DNA of 64,000 nt from assembly GCA_036277115.1 (NCBI GenBank), contig DASUNM010000027.1, positions 248,001 to 312,000 of the forward strand, given 5' to 3'. The translations under genes were made by a program, and so were the position numbers. This document shows, in pieces, positions 53,511 to 61,132 of this stretch. The first letter of the stretch is position 1. Every line of letters starts with the position of its first letter. The DNA is from Pyrinomonadaceae bacterium (GTDB lineage: Bacteria > Acidobacteriota > Blastocatellia > Pyrinomonadales > Pyrinomonadaceae). The notes beneath the pieces are model-generated. The model had not been told where the DNA came from, ran no database searches, and saw only the letters and a list, made by a program, of their open reading frames with translations.

Positions 53511-54110
53511 ATGCAGTCTCAAAAAGCCATGATTAGAAAAGTCCTAACCCTTCGCTACGCGCTTCTCGCCATCGGCATCTTCGCGGTCGCGGTCGTTTGG
53601 AATTTTCCGACCGCCCGCATGTCGGAAGTCCCCGGCATCTCGATCCCGAATTTTGCGAAAGTAAACGATCACTATTATCGCGGTTCGCAACCGACTGCCG
53701 AACAGTTTGCGCAATTGAAACAATTCGGAATTAAGACCGTGATCGACCTGCGCGGAGACTACAAGAAGGACGAAGAAGCCTCAGTCCGCGATTTAGGCAT
53801 GAACTTTTTCCGGATTCCTATGAAGACCCGCGTCGCGGCCACGGAGGAACAGACCGCTTATTTCCTGGGCCTGGTGAATGACCCCGCAAACTGGCCCGTG
53901 TATGTTCACTGCAAAGGCGGGCGTCACCGCACCGGCGCGATGACCGGTGTTTATCGCATCACTCACGACGGCTGGACTGCGAACCAGGTGTGGGAAGAGA
54001 TGAAGAAATACGATTTTGAGAATGGTTTATTCGGCGGCCCCTCAGCGCAGAAGAAATACGTCTTTACCTTCTACCAACGCCGGTACGCGACGTCGAACGC
54101 CCAAAGGTAA
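53511..54110 (+). CDS. Dual-specificity/tyrosine phosphatase-like membrane-anchored protein
   Basis: 199 residues (ATG at 53511 or 53529). A hydrophobic segment at about 17-30 (LAIGIFAVAVVWNF) may anchor it. The DSP domain has YYRGSQPTAEQFAQLKQFGIKTVIDLR and the catalytic loop HCKGGRHRTG (C-x5-R), followed by VYRITHDGWTANQVWEEM. Such phosphatases remove phosphate from Tyr/Ser/Thr or sugar/inositol phosphates. The layout (YRGSQP..TVIDLR..HCxxGRHRTG) fits atypical DSPs of the PFA-DSP/Siw14-like type. The substrate is unknown. Confidence 0.85.
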   Translation: MQSQKAMIRKVLTLRYALLAIGIFAVAVVWNFPTARMSEVPGISIPNFAKVNDHYYRGSQPTAEQFAQLKQFGIKTVIDLRGDYKKDEEASVRDLGMNFFRIPMKTRVAATEEQTAYFLGLVNDPANWPVYVHCKGGRHRTGAMTGVYRITHDGWTANQVWEEMKKYDFENGLFGGPSAQKKYVFTFYQRRYATSNAQR

Positions 54111-54282
54111 AGGACGCCATCCGTCGGGGCCACCGGGGGAACACAAGCGTGTTGCTCGTCGGTCCATTATCATAACCCGGAGACCTCTCCAGGATTATTG
54201 ACTTTCCGCGGAGCTTGTATTAATAACCGCTTCCTCAAGCCACTTATTCGCTCTTTAGCATGATTTTCAAAAGGAGCTCACC

Positions 54283-54537
54283 ATGAGAAAACTACTCTCT
54301 TACTCTATCGGCGTCGTATTGTTCTTCGCGCTGATGTGCACTCCGTTTATGCCTACTGCGCAACGCACCGTTAAAGCCGAGCCCAAAACGCTGCAAGAAA
54401 AATGCGATGATTGTAGTGTCAGAAACAATCAGCGGTTTGAGCAATGTCTCGCCGTCCACGGCATCGACCACATACCGTGCTACGATCAGTTCAATGAAGG
54501 CGTGGTTATTTGCTTCAGAAACTTCTGTGAGCAATAA
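54283..54537 (+). CDS. Small exported six-cysteine protein
   Basis: 84 residues; the ATG at 54283 follows AAAAGGAGCTCACC, an excellent ribosome site. A signal peptide spans about 1-25 (LLSYSIGVVLFFALMCTPFM). The mature part has six Cys in CDDC, EQC, PC, IC and FC positions, suggesting disulfides. No family recognised. It stands alone, with a short AGGTGG/CCACCT hairpin just downstream (54545-54567). Confidence 0.6.
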   Translation: MRKLLSYSIGVVLFFALMCTPFMPTAQRTVKAEPKTLQEKCDDCSVRNNQRFEQCLAVHGIDHIPCYDQFNEGVVICFRNFCEQ

Positions 54538-54772
54538 AAAGCACTAGGTGGACGGACACGCCACCTCCCGCGCCGGATACTCTTGCTGCAAATGGACGAG
54601 CCACCTCGGCGGCTTAGCACAACACTGATCGAATACGCCTGATTCGATATTTTCAACCCCGGCCTTATCGTTTGCGGTGATTTCTCGAGGAATTATTGCG
54701 GGTGAAGCTTAAAGGTTAAGAGTCATTCAGCCGGGTTAAGCGCGCAAAAGTAACCTCAACATTTGCATTGCG
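54538..54772. other. Gene-free gap, 235 bp
   Basis: Apart from the AGGTGG-CCACCT stem at 54545-54567 nothing was recognised. It lies between two convergent genes and probably holds both transcript ends. Confidence 0.4.
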
Positions 54773-55579
54773 TTAGTCGACGCTCTTTTCCACCAGGTAA
54801 ACTGCCCGAGATAGTCGCTTTTCAGAAGACAAACGATGGACGGCGTCGAAAAACTTCTGAAGATCTTCAAAACGCTGCTCTCCCTCGATCTTGATCAGTT
54901 CTTCACGATATCGCACACGGGCTTCGTGCCATCGGCCTGAAACCAGGGCGGCATTTTCCGTGACGTCCTCTTGCCGCACGAGTTGAAAACCAACTTTCTC
55001 AATCAATTGTTCATTAATACCGGGCGGCACGAACAAGAACAGGCCGATCGAACTGCGCAACGCCAGCTCATCATTAGTCACCGGGCCCGTAATCACCACC
55101 GGATCCGTGAACAGCGCACGCCCGCCGGATCGAAGCACTCGGCGCCATTCCCTAAAAACGCGTTCGCGCTCCGGAAAATGATTCATCGAGTCGATACAGA
55201 TGAGGGCATCGAAAGATTCGTCTGCAAACGGCAAGCGAGCGTTCGCATCCGCGACCCTAAAGCTAACTAAGTGAGCCCCGTTCGATTCAGCCGCTTGAGT
55301 TGCGGTCGCCACGCCGCTTTCGTTGGCGTCAATGCCGGTTACGCGACAACCCACGCGATCGGCGAGGTAGCGGGCCGGTCCGCCGGCCCCGCTCGCTACT
55401 TCCAGAACATGCTTGTCATTTGAAAGGTTGAGCCAGGAAATGAATTGATCGCACTCGTCGACAGTCAGCCAACTGTTCTGGCCGATATCGTGGCCGAAAG
55501 CCTCTTTCCGAACCGCTGCCAGGACCTGGTTAGTAAAGTTGGCGTAAGCGTTGTAGAAGAGATCAACTCGTTCGTCCAT
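54773..55579 (-). CDS. SAM-dependent methyltransferase
   Basis: 268 residues. Class I methyltransferase motifs: VLEVASGAGGPARYLADRVGCRVTGIDANE (motif I, about 60-90), FRVADANARLPFADESFDALICIDSMNHF (motifs II/III) and RVLRSGGRALFTDPVVITGPVTN. The sequence resembles ubiquinone/sarcosine-type methyltransferases. The N-terminus (MDERVDLFYNAYANFTNQV) looks complete. The methyl acceptor is not determined. It is followed on the same strand by nothing in frame; the upstream neighbour is an exported protein gene 45 bp away. Confidence 0.88.
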   Translation of the reverse strand: MDERVDLFYNAYANFTNQVLAAVRKEAFGHDIGQNSWLTVDECDQFISWLNLSNDKHVLEVASGAGGPARYLADRVGCRVTGIDANESGVATATQAAESNGAHLVSFRVADANARLPFADESFDALICIDSMNHFPERERVFREWRRVLRSGGRALFTDPVVITGPVTNDELALRSSIGLFLFVPPGINEQLIEKVGFQLVRQEDVTENAALVSGRWHEARVRYREELIKIEGEQRFEDLQKFFDAVHRLSSEKRLSRAVYLVEKSVD

Positions 55580-55624
55580 CGTGAGATCCTAAGTCGACGT
55601 TGCATCTGCGGCTGGTCGGTGGTA

Positions 55625-56608
55625 TCAACACGCGTCGCCGATGCCCTGGTAAACTTCGCGCCAGCGCCCGCCAACTTTCTTGAAGATCACGTAAGCGTAC
55701 GCGTCGAAGCCGCCCTGGATCGTAAAGACTTCGCCGATGCCGTCTCCATCAACATCGAGTTGATCTACGTAATCAATGCTCGAGAGAAATTGTTCCGGCG
55801 GCGGTCGATATGCTTGAAACTTCACGAAGTCTCCGCGCACAGACGAGGCATCGCCTTTCGCAATCAGGAACAAGTCGCGTTCAAAGTTAATCGGCCCTTC
55901 GCTGCCACCGCTGGCGCGGCCGCGGGTGGTGACCATGAAGCTGCCGACGAATTCAGGTTTGCGGTCGCCGTCGATGTCTGTCGCCGTCAGATTCGTCACT
56001 TTGATCGAATCCAGCAGATTCGCCGGCGTGCGACGCTGCCGGTAAATCGTCCTGACCAGCTTTAACACTGCCGCCCGCTCTTCCGCGCCGGGCGCGCGTC
56101 GCGACGAAGCACGCTTCCCCAGTGAATCGGAGTTTGTCGCAAGCGCTCGCACCTGTCCGCCGAGCTGTGGCCCACCCGCGATGGTCACTTCCGAGTGAAT
56201 GTTGTTGCAGCCTTCGCTCCATTTCTTAACCTTGACGGTACCTGCGTCACCGCCGCCGAAGATCAGACGATACGTTTTACCGGTCGCGAGATAGTTTTTC
56301 GCGAAAGCGGTCTCGTCTTGCTTGTTTTCTTCGCGGTAGGGCGGTCTGAGCTGCCGGCCGCTCACCAGCGCGACCGCATCCATATTTCCCTCTCCCGATT
56401 CACCTGACACGGCAAAAACAATGACGGGTTGCCGCCGCTGCGCCCTTACAGAACGCGAATTCGGCGCGCCGGGTGCGAAACTTAACAAAAGGAACAGAGT
56501 CGTGATCAAGCAGGATGCAGTAAGGTGTCTGAGAACTGGCAGTAATTGATCGGAAAGATTCACGATGATGGCCTCGGACAAATGAGGTAGAAGATCGCGC
56601 CACATCAT
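55625..56608 (-). CDS. Exported protein of unknown function, VCBS-like C-terminus
   Basis: 327 residues from an ATG at 56608; a GTG further in (VNLSDQLL) would give a cleaner signal peptide (ASCLITTLFLLLSFAPGAPN). The mature start QPVIVFAVSGESG is followed by a beta-rich domain, then helical segments (AAVLKLVRTIYRQRRTPANLLD). The C-terminal 120 residues have DIDGDRKPEFVGSFMV and DVDGDGIGEVFTIQGG, FG-GAP/VCBS-like metal-binding loops. No enzymatic motif. The gene is divergent from ribH and its start region overlaps a dispersed palindrome. Confidence 0.55.
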   Translation of the reverse strand: MMWRDLLPHLSEAIIVNLSDQLLPVLRHLTASCLITTLFLLLSFAPGAPNSRSVRAQRRQPVIVFAVSGESGEGNMDAVALVSGRQLRPPYREENKQDETAFAKNYLATGKTYRLIFGGGDAGTVKVKKWSEGCNNIHSEVTIAGGPQLGGQVRALATNSDSLGKRASSRRAPGAEERAAVLKLVRTIYRQRRTPANLLDSIKVTNLTATDIDGDRKPEFVGSFMVTTRGRASGGSEGPINFERDLFLIAKGDASSVRGDFVKFQAYRPPPEQFLSSIDYVDQLDVDGDGIGEVFTIQGGFDAYAYVIFKKVGGRWREVYQGIGDAC

Positions 56609-56624
56609 ACCATTGCGATCACGT

Positions 56625-56681
56625 GGCACAGACTTCAGTCGGTGTAATCACGGCACATCACAGACTGACGTCTGCGCCAGT
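56625..56681. repeat. Dispersed palindrome, second copy (CACAGACTTCAGTC)
   Basis: GGCACAGACTTCAGTCGG (56625) and a partly degenerate inverted arm CACAGACTGACGTCTGCGCC. It matches the pair at 40556-40618, here between two divergent genes. Confidence 0.65.
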
Positions 56682-56739
56682 ACCGTTTGGCAAGCACAGT
56701 CACGGTCACTATACTCGACGGGCAAGCCCTAAAACGAGA

Positions 56740-57225
56740 TTGTCTTTAGAAAAATCACAGCCGCGCAATCAACTGCTCAATGCGAGCGGCTTTCGCTTTG
56801 CAATCGTCGCCAGCCGCTGGAACGACGCGATCGTTTCGCGGCTAATCGACGGCGCGCAGAAGGCTTTGCAGCAGGCGTCCGCCGCGGATGACGCGGTGGA
56901 GTTGTTCCGCGTGCCGGGAACGTTTGAAATTCCTTTGTGCGCACAGAAGGCGGCCGAGTCGCGCAAGTTCGACGCAGTAATTTGTCTGGGCGTCGTAATT
57001 CGTGGCGACACGCCGCACTTTGAATACATTGCCGCGTCAGCGGCGCGCGGCATCAGTGAAGCGAGTTTGCGCACCGGCGTGCCTTTGCTGTTTGGCGTGA
57101 TTACGGCCGACAATGTCGGACAGGCTGACCAACGCTCGCGCGACAACGAGAACAACAAGGGTTACGAAGCAGCGATGTCGGCGGTTGAATTAGTGAATCT
57201 TTACCGGGACACTTTTAGGAAGTGA
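56740..57225 (+). CDS. ribH: 6,7-dimethyl-8-ribityllumazine synthase
   Basis: 161 residues with TTG at 56740, chosen because it gives the family length (about 155-160) and there is no ATG in range; the frame is open to 56623 through a repeat. It condenses a ribitylamino-uracil with a dihydroxybutanone phosphate in riboflavin synthesis. Motifs: VASRWNDAIVSRLIDGAQ, FRVPGTFEIPLCAQ, LGVVIRGDTPHFEYI (with the catalytic His) and VPLLFGVITADN. It is followed by nusB, a pairing seen in many bacteria. A heptad-repeat hairpin lies between. Confidence 0.93.
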   Translation: MSLEKSQPRNQLLNASGFRFAIVASRWNDAIVSRLIDGAQKALQQASAADDAVELFRVPGTFEIPLCAQKAAESRKFDAVICLGVVIRGDTPHFEYIAASAARGISEASLRTGVPLLFGVITADNVGQADQRSRDNENNKGYEAAMSAVELVNLYRDTFRK

Positions 57226-57230
57226 TGAGT

Positions 57231-57341
57231 TTCTCAGTCAGTTGTCCGTCGTCAGTTGTCAGTTGTATTTGAGCTCAGATGATTCGAGCCGGGTTACAAC
57301 CAAGCAACTGACCACTGACTACTGACCACTGACCACTGAGT
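57231..57341. repeat. Heptad repeats in inverted arms (CAGTTGT / AACTGAC type)
   Basis: CAGTTGT-type units at the left (57240-57270) face at least five AACTGAC/CACTGAC units at the right (57304-57340), with a 30-bp spacer. The right arm runs to within two bases of the nusB start codon. Confidence 0.9.
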
Positions 57342-57342
57342 T

Positions 57343-57807
57343 ATGGGTTCAAGACGTAAGGCGCGTGAGAGCGCCTTGCAAATGCTCTTTGCGGCTGATG
57401 TAGCGGCGACGCGTCCGGATGAACTGGCGCGCACCTTCTGGTCTGAATTGTCTGACGACGAGATGGACGAGCAGGCACGCGAGTTCGCCACGGCGCTGGC
57501 GGTCGGGACACTCGCGCACGTTGAAGAGGTGGACGCACGCATCCGTTCGCGCGCTGAACACTGGCGCATCGATCGCATGGCCACTGTGGATCGGAACGTC
57601 CTCCGGCTCGCTGTTTACGAGTTTCTTTACGAACCCACCCCGCGCACCGTCACAATAAATGAGGCGCTCGAAGTAGCGCGCCGCTTCTCGACCTTCGAAG
57701 CTACCCAATTCATCAACGGCATCCTCGACGCTATCAAACGTGATTTGGATCAGGAGCGACCCGAAACTGAGAGTGATAACCCACCGGAAGCGGAAGACCA
57801 GTCGTGA
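57343..57807 (+). CDS. nusB: Transcription antitermination factor NusB
   Basis: 154 residues. It binds boxA RNA with S10 to prevent premature termination of rRNA transcripts. Motifs: SRRKARESALQMLFAADV (start), WRIDRMATVDRNVLRLAVYEFLY and PRTVTINEALEVARRFSTFEATQFINGILDAI, the last holding the family signature. The ATG at 57343 has no Shine-Dalgarno: the right arm of a heptad repeat occupies that position. The C-terminal tail is acidic (PETESDNPPEAEDQ). ribH is the upstream neighbour. Confidence 0.95.
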   Translation: MGSRRKARESALQMLFAADVAATRPDELARTFWSELSDDEMDEQAREFATALAVGTLAHVEEVDARIRSRAEHWRIDRMATVDRNVLRLAVYEFLYEPTPRTVTINEALEVARRFSTFEATQFINGILDAIKRDLDQERPETESDNPPEAEDQS

Positions 57808-57845
57808 CGGAATTCAACATCGAAGATTGATCTCGTTCGCAACCC

Positions 57846-58030
57846 GCAGGGTTGCAAGAAAGTAGCCGGGGGTCGCAGCGAAGCGTAGACCCCCGGAAGC
57901 GTCAGGTGGTATTCGCACCCTGAAGGGGTGCAAGATGAGTTCTGTGACCTTTTCAGGGTCAGAAATTCATAGAACGCGATCCGGGGATATCGCGCTGACG
58001 CGCTCAACCCCCGGCTACTCTCTTTCAGCC
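57846..58030. repeat. Cluster of palindromic repeats after nusB
   Basis: GCAACCCGCAGGGTTGC is a perfect small palindrome. AGTAGCCGGGGGT (57868) and ACCCCCGGCTACT (to about 58020) are inverted copies enclosing further hairpins such as GCACCCTGAAGGGGTGC. This fills the 243-bp gap between the convergent nusB and holA genes. Confidence 0.7.
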
Positions 58031-58050
58031 CTTTGGGCTGACCAAGGACG

Positions 58051-59049
58051 TTAATGCATCAGCTCGTTAACCAGTAGCTCGACTTGCATGCGTGGTGTTG
58101 CTTTGGAAGTTTTGATTCCCAGATCTGCTTCCGCAATTCGGACCATCTGCTGCACGATTCTGCGTCCATCGACGCGGTTCAGCATCTGGAGATAGCTCGA
58201 CTGTTTGAACGGCGGCATCGGCACCTGGCGAAAGATCTCTTTAGGCGGTGCGCCTTTTGAAAGCAGCGCATGGGCCAGAGCCATGCGCCGGTATGTACTG
58301 GCAATCAAACCGATCAGCATCACCGGCGGCGCGCCGTCATCCAGCAGGTGTTGCAGGGTTTTCACCGCGCGGGCCCGGTTGCGCGCCAGCATGTGATCAG
58401 TCAATTCCCAATTCATCAACTCGCGCGAACGCCCGACCAATTCTTCGACCAGATCTAAAGTGATGTTTGCGGAAGGCAGCGCCGCCGTGGCGAGCTTGTT
58501 CAGTTCGTTGGCCAGGGACCGCACGTTCGAACCGACGAGTTCGACGATGCGACTTACGACCGCGGGCGCGGCATCGGCTTTCAATTCCGCCAGGTGTGTT
58601 CTCGCCCAAACCGAAAGTTCGGCATTATTCAGCGGCGGGAATTCAAACGCCGCGCCGCTCATCAACCTCTTCGCGAACTTCTTGCGCTTATCGCAATCAT
58701 CGGTATTGAAGATGACGACGGAGGTTTCGACCGGCCGATCGATGTAACTCAGCAGAATTTCTTCAGTCGTTTCGTTCAGCTTTGAGAAATCCCTGATCAG
58801 CACGACGCGCCGGGGCGACATCATCGGCAATTGTTCCGCGGCGGCAATCGCGCTGCGTGCGTCGCCGGTTCTTAGGCTAAACGTGGAGTCGTTGAACTCG
58901 CGCAACAGAGTTTCGCGCAGCGCTTCGTCGGCAATGGCGCGCGCCGCCTGGTCGCGCAAATACGATTCAGGCCCGAAAAGAAAATAGACGGGCTCGATCT
59001 TTCCTTGCTTGAGTGACTGGAGGAGTTCCTTGCGGCTGCGTACAGGCAT
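58051..59049 (-). CDS. holA: DNA polymerase III delta subunit
   Basis: 332 residues. It loads the sliding clamp as part of the clamp-loader. Family features: KEQLLQSLKQGKIEPVYFLFGPESYL-type opening (here RKELLQSLKQGK...PVYFLFGPESYLRDQAARAI), the SVVIFNTDDCDKRKKFAKRL segment, a SNVRSLANELNKLA helix, and C-terminal RMALAHALLSKG and SYLQMLNRVDGRRIVQQM. The length agrees with HolA. Upstream on the same strand is lptE, the same pair order as lptE-holA in E. coli; here 97 bp with a palindromic repeat separates them. Confidence 0.9.
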   Translation of the reverse strand: MPVRSRKELLQSLKQGKIEPVYFLFGPESYLRDQAARAIADEALRETLLREFNDSTFSLRTGDARSAIAAAEQLPMMSPRRVVLIRDFSKLNETTEEILLSYIDRPVETSVVIFNTDDCDKRKKFAKRLMSGAAFEFPPLNNAELSVWARTHLAELKADAAPAVVSRIVELVGSNVRSLANELNKLATAALPSANITLDLVEELVGRSRELMNWELTDHMLARNRARAVKTLQHLLDDGAPPVMLIGLIASTYRRMALAHALLSKGAPPKEIFRQVPMPPFKQSSYLQMLNRVDGRRIVQQMVRIAEADLGIKTSKATPRMQVELLVNELMH

Positions 59050-59055
59050 TTCTTG

Positions 59056-59083
59056 TCAGAACCATCTGCGGTAGCGGATGGTT
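59056..59083. repeat. Palindrome between lptE and holA
   Basis: AACCATCTGCGGTAGCGGAT...GTT is an inverted repeat preceded by TCTTGTCAG. The 33-bp stretch is nearly the same as 59745-59777 on the other side of lptE (about five mismatches). Confidence 0.7.
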
Positions 59084-59146
59084 GAACTCTCGAAGGTTTC
59101 AATCAACGATCAACCGCCCGCTCTCTCGACGGGCAGATTCTGACGG

Positions 59147-59686
59147 CTACTGCTTCACGCCAAATCCATTAACCAGGGTCGAGACAATCGATTCGGCAAA
59201 GCTGCGCGACATGCGCATCACAGCCGGATCCTCTTCATTGAAGAAATTTCGCGGGTCGTTCGCGAATTCAAACTCGCCGCGAAACACAAAGTTCTGGTTG
59301 TCGTAAAGTACGCGGTTCTGGTGCTGGTCACGCACCGTCACGGCGGCCACGATCGTCACCTCAAAGATGCGCGCGCGCGCTTTGTCGTCCAACAACACGC
59401 CGGAAAAATTGAAGCTCTTTACGACGCCGTCGACCACCGCATCGGCGCCTTCGCGTTCGCTCTGCACGCGCAAACCGTGACCGCGGCGAATCAGTTCTTT
59501 CATCACGGCTTCGGTGAAACGATGCTCGATCTTGAACCGCAGCGCGTTGTTCTGAAACGCGGGCACGGCGACGGTTTTGATGTGCGGCGGGAGCTGCGAC
59601 TTCGTCACCGGCTTGTAGCATTCCGTGAAGCCAGACACGAATAGCAGAGATAAGAGCAAAACGGCCGCGCGAATTGTTCGTTTCAT
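59147..59686 (-). CDS. lptE: LPS assembly lipoprotein LptE-like
   Basis: 179 residues. The signal peptide ends at Cys23 (LLSLLFVSGFTEC), a loose lipobox with acylation probable. The LptE family core starts QLPPHIKTVAVPAFQNNALRFKIEHRFTEAVMKELIRRG and continues DAVVDGVVKSF, then ends ESIVSTLVNGF. LptE plugs the LptD barrel that inserts lipopolysaccharide in the outer membrane, which suits a Gram-negative cell. It is cotranscribed in direction with holA. Both flanks carry the same small palindrome. Confidence 0.82.
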   Translation of the reverse strand: MKRTIRAAVLLLSLLFVSGFTECYKPVTKSQLPPHIKTVAVPAFQNNALRFKIEHRFTEAVMKELIRRGHGLRVQSEREGADAVVDGVVKSFNFSGVLLDDKARARIFEVTIVAAVTVRDQHQNRVLYDNQNFVFRGEFEFANDPRNFFNEEDPAVMRMSRSFAESIVSTLVNGFGVKQ

Positions 59687-59744
59687 GATGTCTTTAAAAG
59701 AGCGTTGATAATACGTCAGCGTGCGTGTTATACGGAAGCCGCTC

Positions 59745-59777
59745 TTGTCGGAACCACCTGCGTTAGCGGGGTGGGTA
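59745..59777. repeat. Palindrome upstream of lptE (second copy)
   Basis: GAACCACCTGCGTTAGCGGG followed by GTGGGT, an imperfect inverted repeat preceded by TCTTGTCG. It matches 59051-59083. Confidence 0.65.
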
Positions 59778-59811
59778 ATCTCCAGACCACTCAGATGAGA
59801 CGAGGAACAGC

Positions 59812-60216
59812 ATGACCGAGCCCATTCCGATTGGCCCGACGCTTTCGCAAATCGCGCAGATTTTTGTCAACGTTAAGGACCTCGACCGCGCGATCGCTTT
59901 TTACCGCGACATGCTGGGAATGAGATTTCTCTTCACGGCGCCGCCCGGCATGGCATTTTTTGACTGCGGCGGCATTCGCATCATGCTCGGCATTGCTGAT
60001 CGGCCGGAGATCGATCATCCGGCATCGATCATCTACTACAAAGTCGATGACATCGAGAAGGTCTACGAAGTCTTCAACGCCCGCGGCATCGAGTTCATTG
60101 TGAAGCCTCATCTCGTGGCGCCAATGCCGACCTACGATCTTTGGCTCGCGGACTTTAAAGACTCAGAAGGAAACATCCTGGCGTTGATGAGTGAAGTCCC
60201 GCGCGAAGTGGCGTGA
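59812..60216 (+). CDS. VOC-family (glyoxalase/dioxygenase fold) protein
   Basis: 134 residues. The beta-alpha-beta-beta-beta modules are seen as QIAQIFVNVKDLDRAIAFYRDMLGMRFLF and IIYYKVDDIEKVYEVFNARGIEFI, with metal-ligand-type residues at the strand ends and a final DFKDSEGNILALMSE. VOC enzymes include glyoxalase I, bleomycin resistance and epimerase members; the function here is not assigned. The start ATG follows AGACGAGGAACAGC. It is isolated between two minus-strand genes. Confidence 0.88.
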   Translation: MTEPIPIGPTLSQIAQIFVNVKDLDRAIAFYRDMLGMRFLFTAPPGMAFFDCGGIRIMLGIADRPEIDHPASIIYYKVDDIEKVYEVFNARGIEFIVKPHLVAPMPTYDLWLADFKDSEGNILALMSEVPREVA

Positions 60217-60220
60217 ACAA

Positions 60221-60997
60221 CTATTTCGCTTTGCAGTAGCAATTCAGGCTACCGCGTTCGCCATCGCAATTGATCATTGACGCACACTGGTTGGCATCAG
60301 CCAGCGACTGACAGTCTTTGACGCCGTTGCATTGACAGAATTTTCCGGCCTCGCAAGTGTACCGGCCTACCGGGTTGGTGTAAGTCTTAACCTTTCCCAT
60401 TGCAGTTTCTGATTTTCCGTTCCCGGTAACGGGTGCGATCAGCAAGCGCTTGAACGGCCACTTTTTCATCGCATCGGCAGGTCGATGCCGAGCCATAAAC
60501 CCGGAACCGCTCAGGCTCAATCTCTCGCCGTCAACGGTAATAAAAACTTGCTCAAATTCAGCGGCGCTCAAATCACGAAACTCATAAACCACGTTATTGC
60601 CACCGGTAAGAACCAAAGTGCCTTGCCCTTGCTTCGCGGCGGTGCCGCCGGTTGGGAAAGCCAATGTGCCCGCGCCGGTTTTCTGGAGGTCCCAGGTCTT
60701 GCCGCCATTAATTGTTTTCCAGACGCCACCGCCGGCTTGGGTCTGCGCGGCCTCTATATCGCCGCCTTCGAATTTCTGGATAAGTTGGGTTTCGCCGGCC
60801 GGTAGGCTGCGAATATTGGCGCCCGTAATGACGATGGACGGCAAGCGATTGCCGTCTTCGCTGACAATTCTTAAAGTCGGAGCTTGCTGGCTCTGACCCG
60901 CCAAAGCATTCGCGAGAACAAGCACGACGCCGATCATCGCGACCGATCCGAAAAGCGACCGGCGGGAATCGTGTTGCTTCCCTGGATTTGGATTCAT
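60221..60997 (-). CDS. Exported Cys-rich protein of unknown function
   Basis: 258 residues from the ATG at 60997, set by GGAGGAGCG nine bases upstream; the longer frame to 61051 has no ribosome site. Residues about 15-40 form a signal or anchor (VAMIGVVLVLANALAG). The middle is beta-rich (VLTGGNNVVYEFRDLSAAEFEQVFITVDG). The C-terminus holds eight Cys (CEAGKFCQC, KDCQSL, NQC, NCDGE, NCYC) and may form disulfides or bind metal. No family recognised. It ends 4 bp from the convergent VOC gene. Confidence 0.6.
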   Translation of the reverse strand: MNPNPGKQHDSRRSLFGSVAMIGVVLVLANALAGQSQQAPTLRIVSEDGNRLPSIVITGANIRSLPAGETQLIQKFEGGDIEAAQTQAGGGVWKTINGGKTWDLQKTGAGTLAFPTGGTAAKQGQGTLVLTGGNNVVYEFRDLSAAEFEQVFITVDGERLSLSGSGFMARHRPADAMKKWPFKRLLIAPVTGNGKSETAMGKVKTYTNPVGRYTCEAGKFCQCNGVKDCQSLADANQCASMINCDGERGSLNCYCKAK

Positions 60998-61132
60998 GAT
61001 GCGCTCCTCCATCACTGCTAAGACGTGACTCGGCTGCTGCCGAGTCCGCATTGAAAAAGTGGTGACATGCTACTCGCAGGATGCAGAATCGAGTATTGCA
61101 ATCTTCTTATTTTGGGAGCAGTAAAGACTGGC

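Noticed and set aside
57846..58030. Structured non-coding RNA gene after nusB
   Set aside because: The hairpins are explained by dispersed palindromic repeats with inverted AGTAGCCGGGGGT ends, not a known RNA family.
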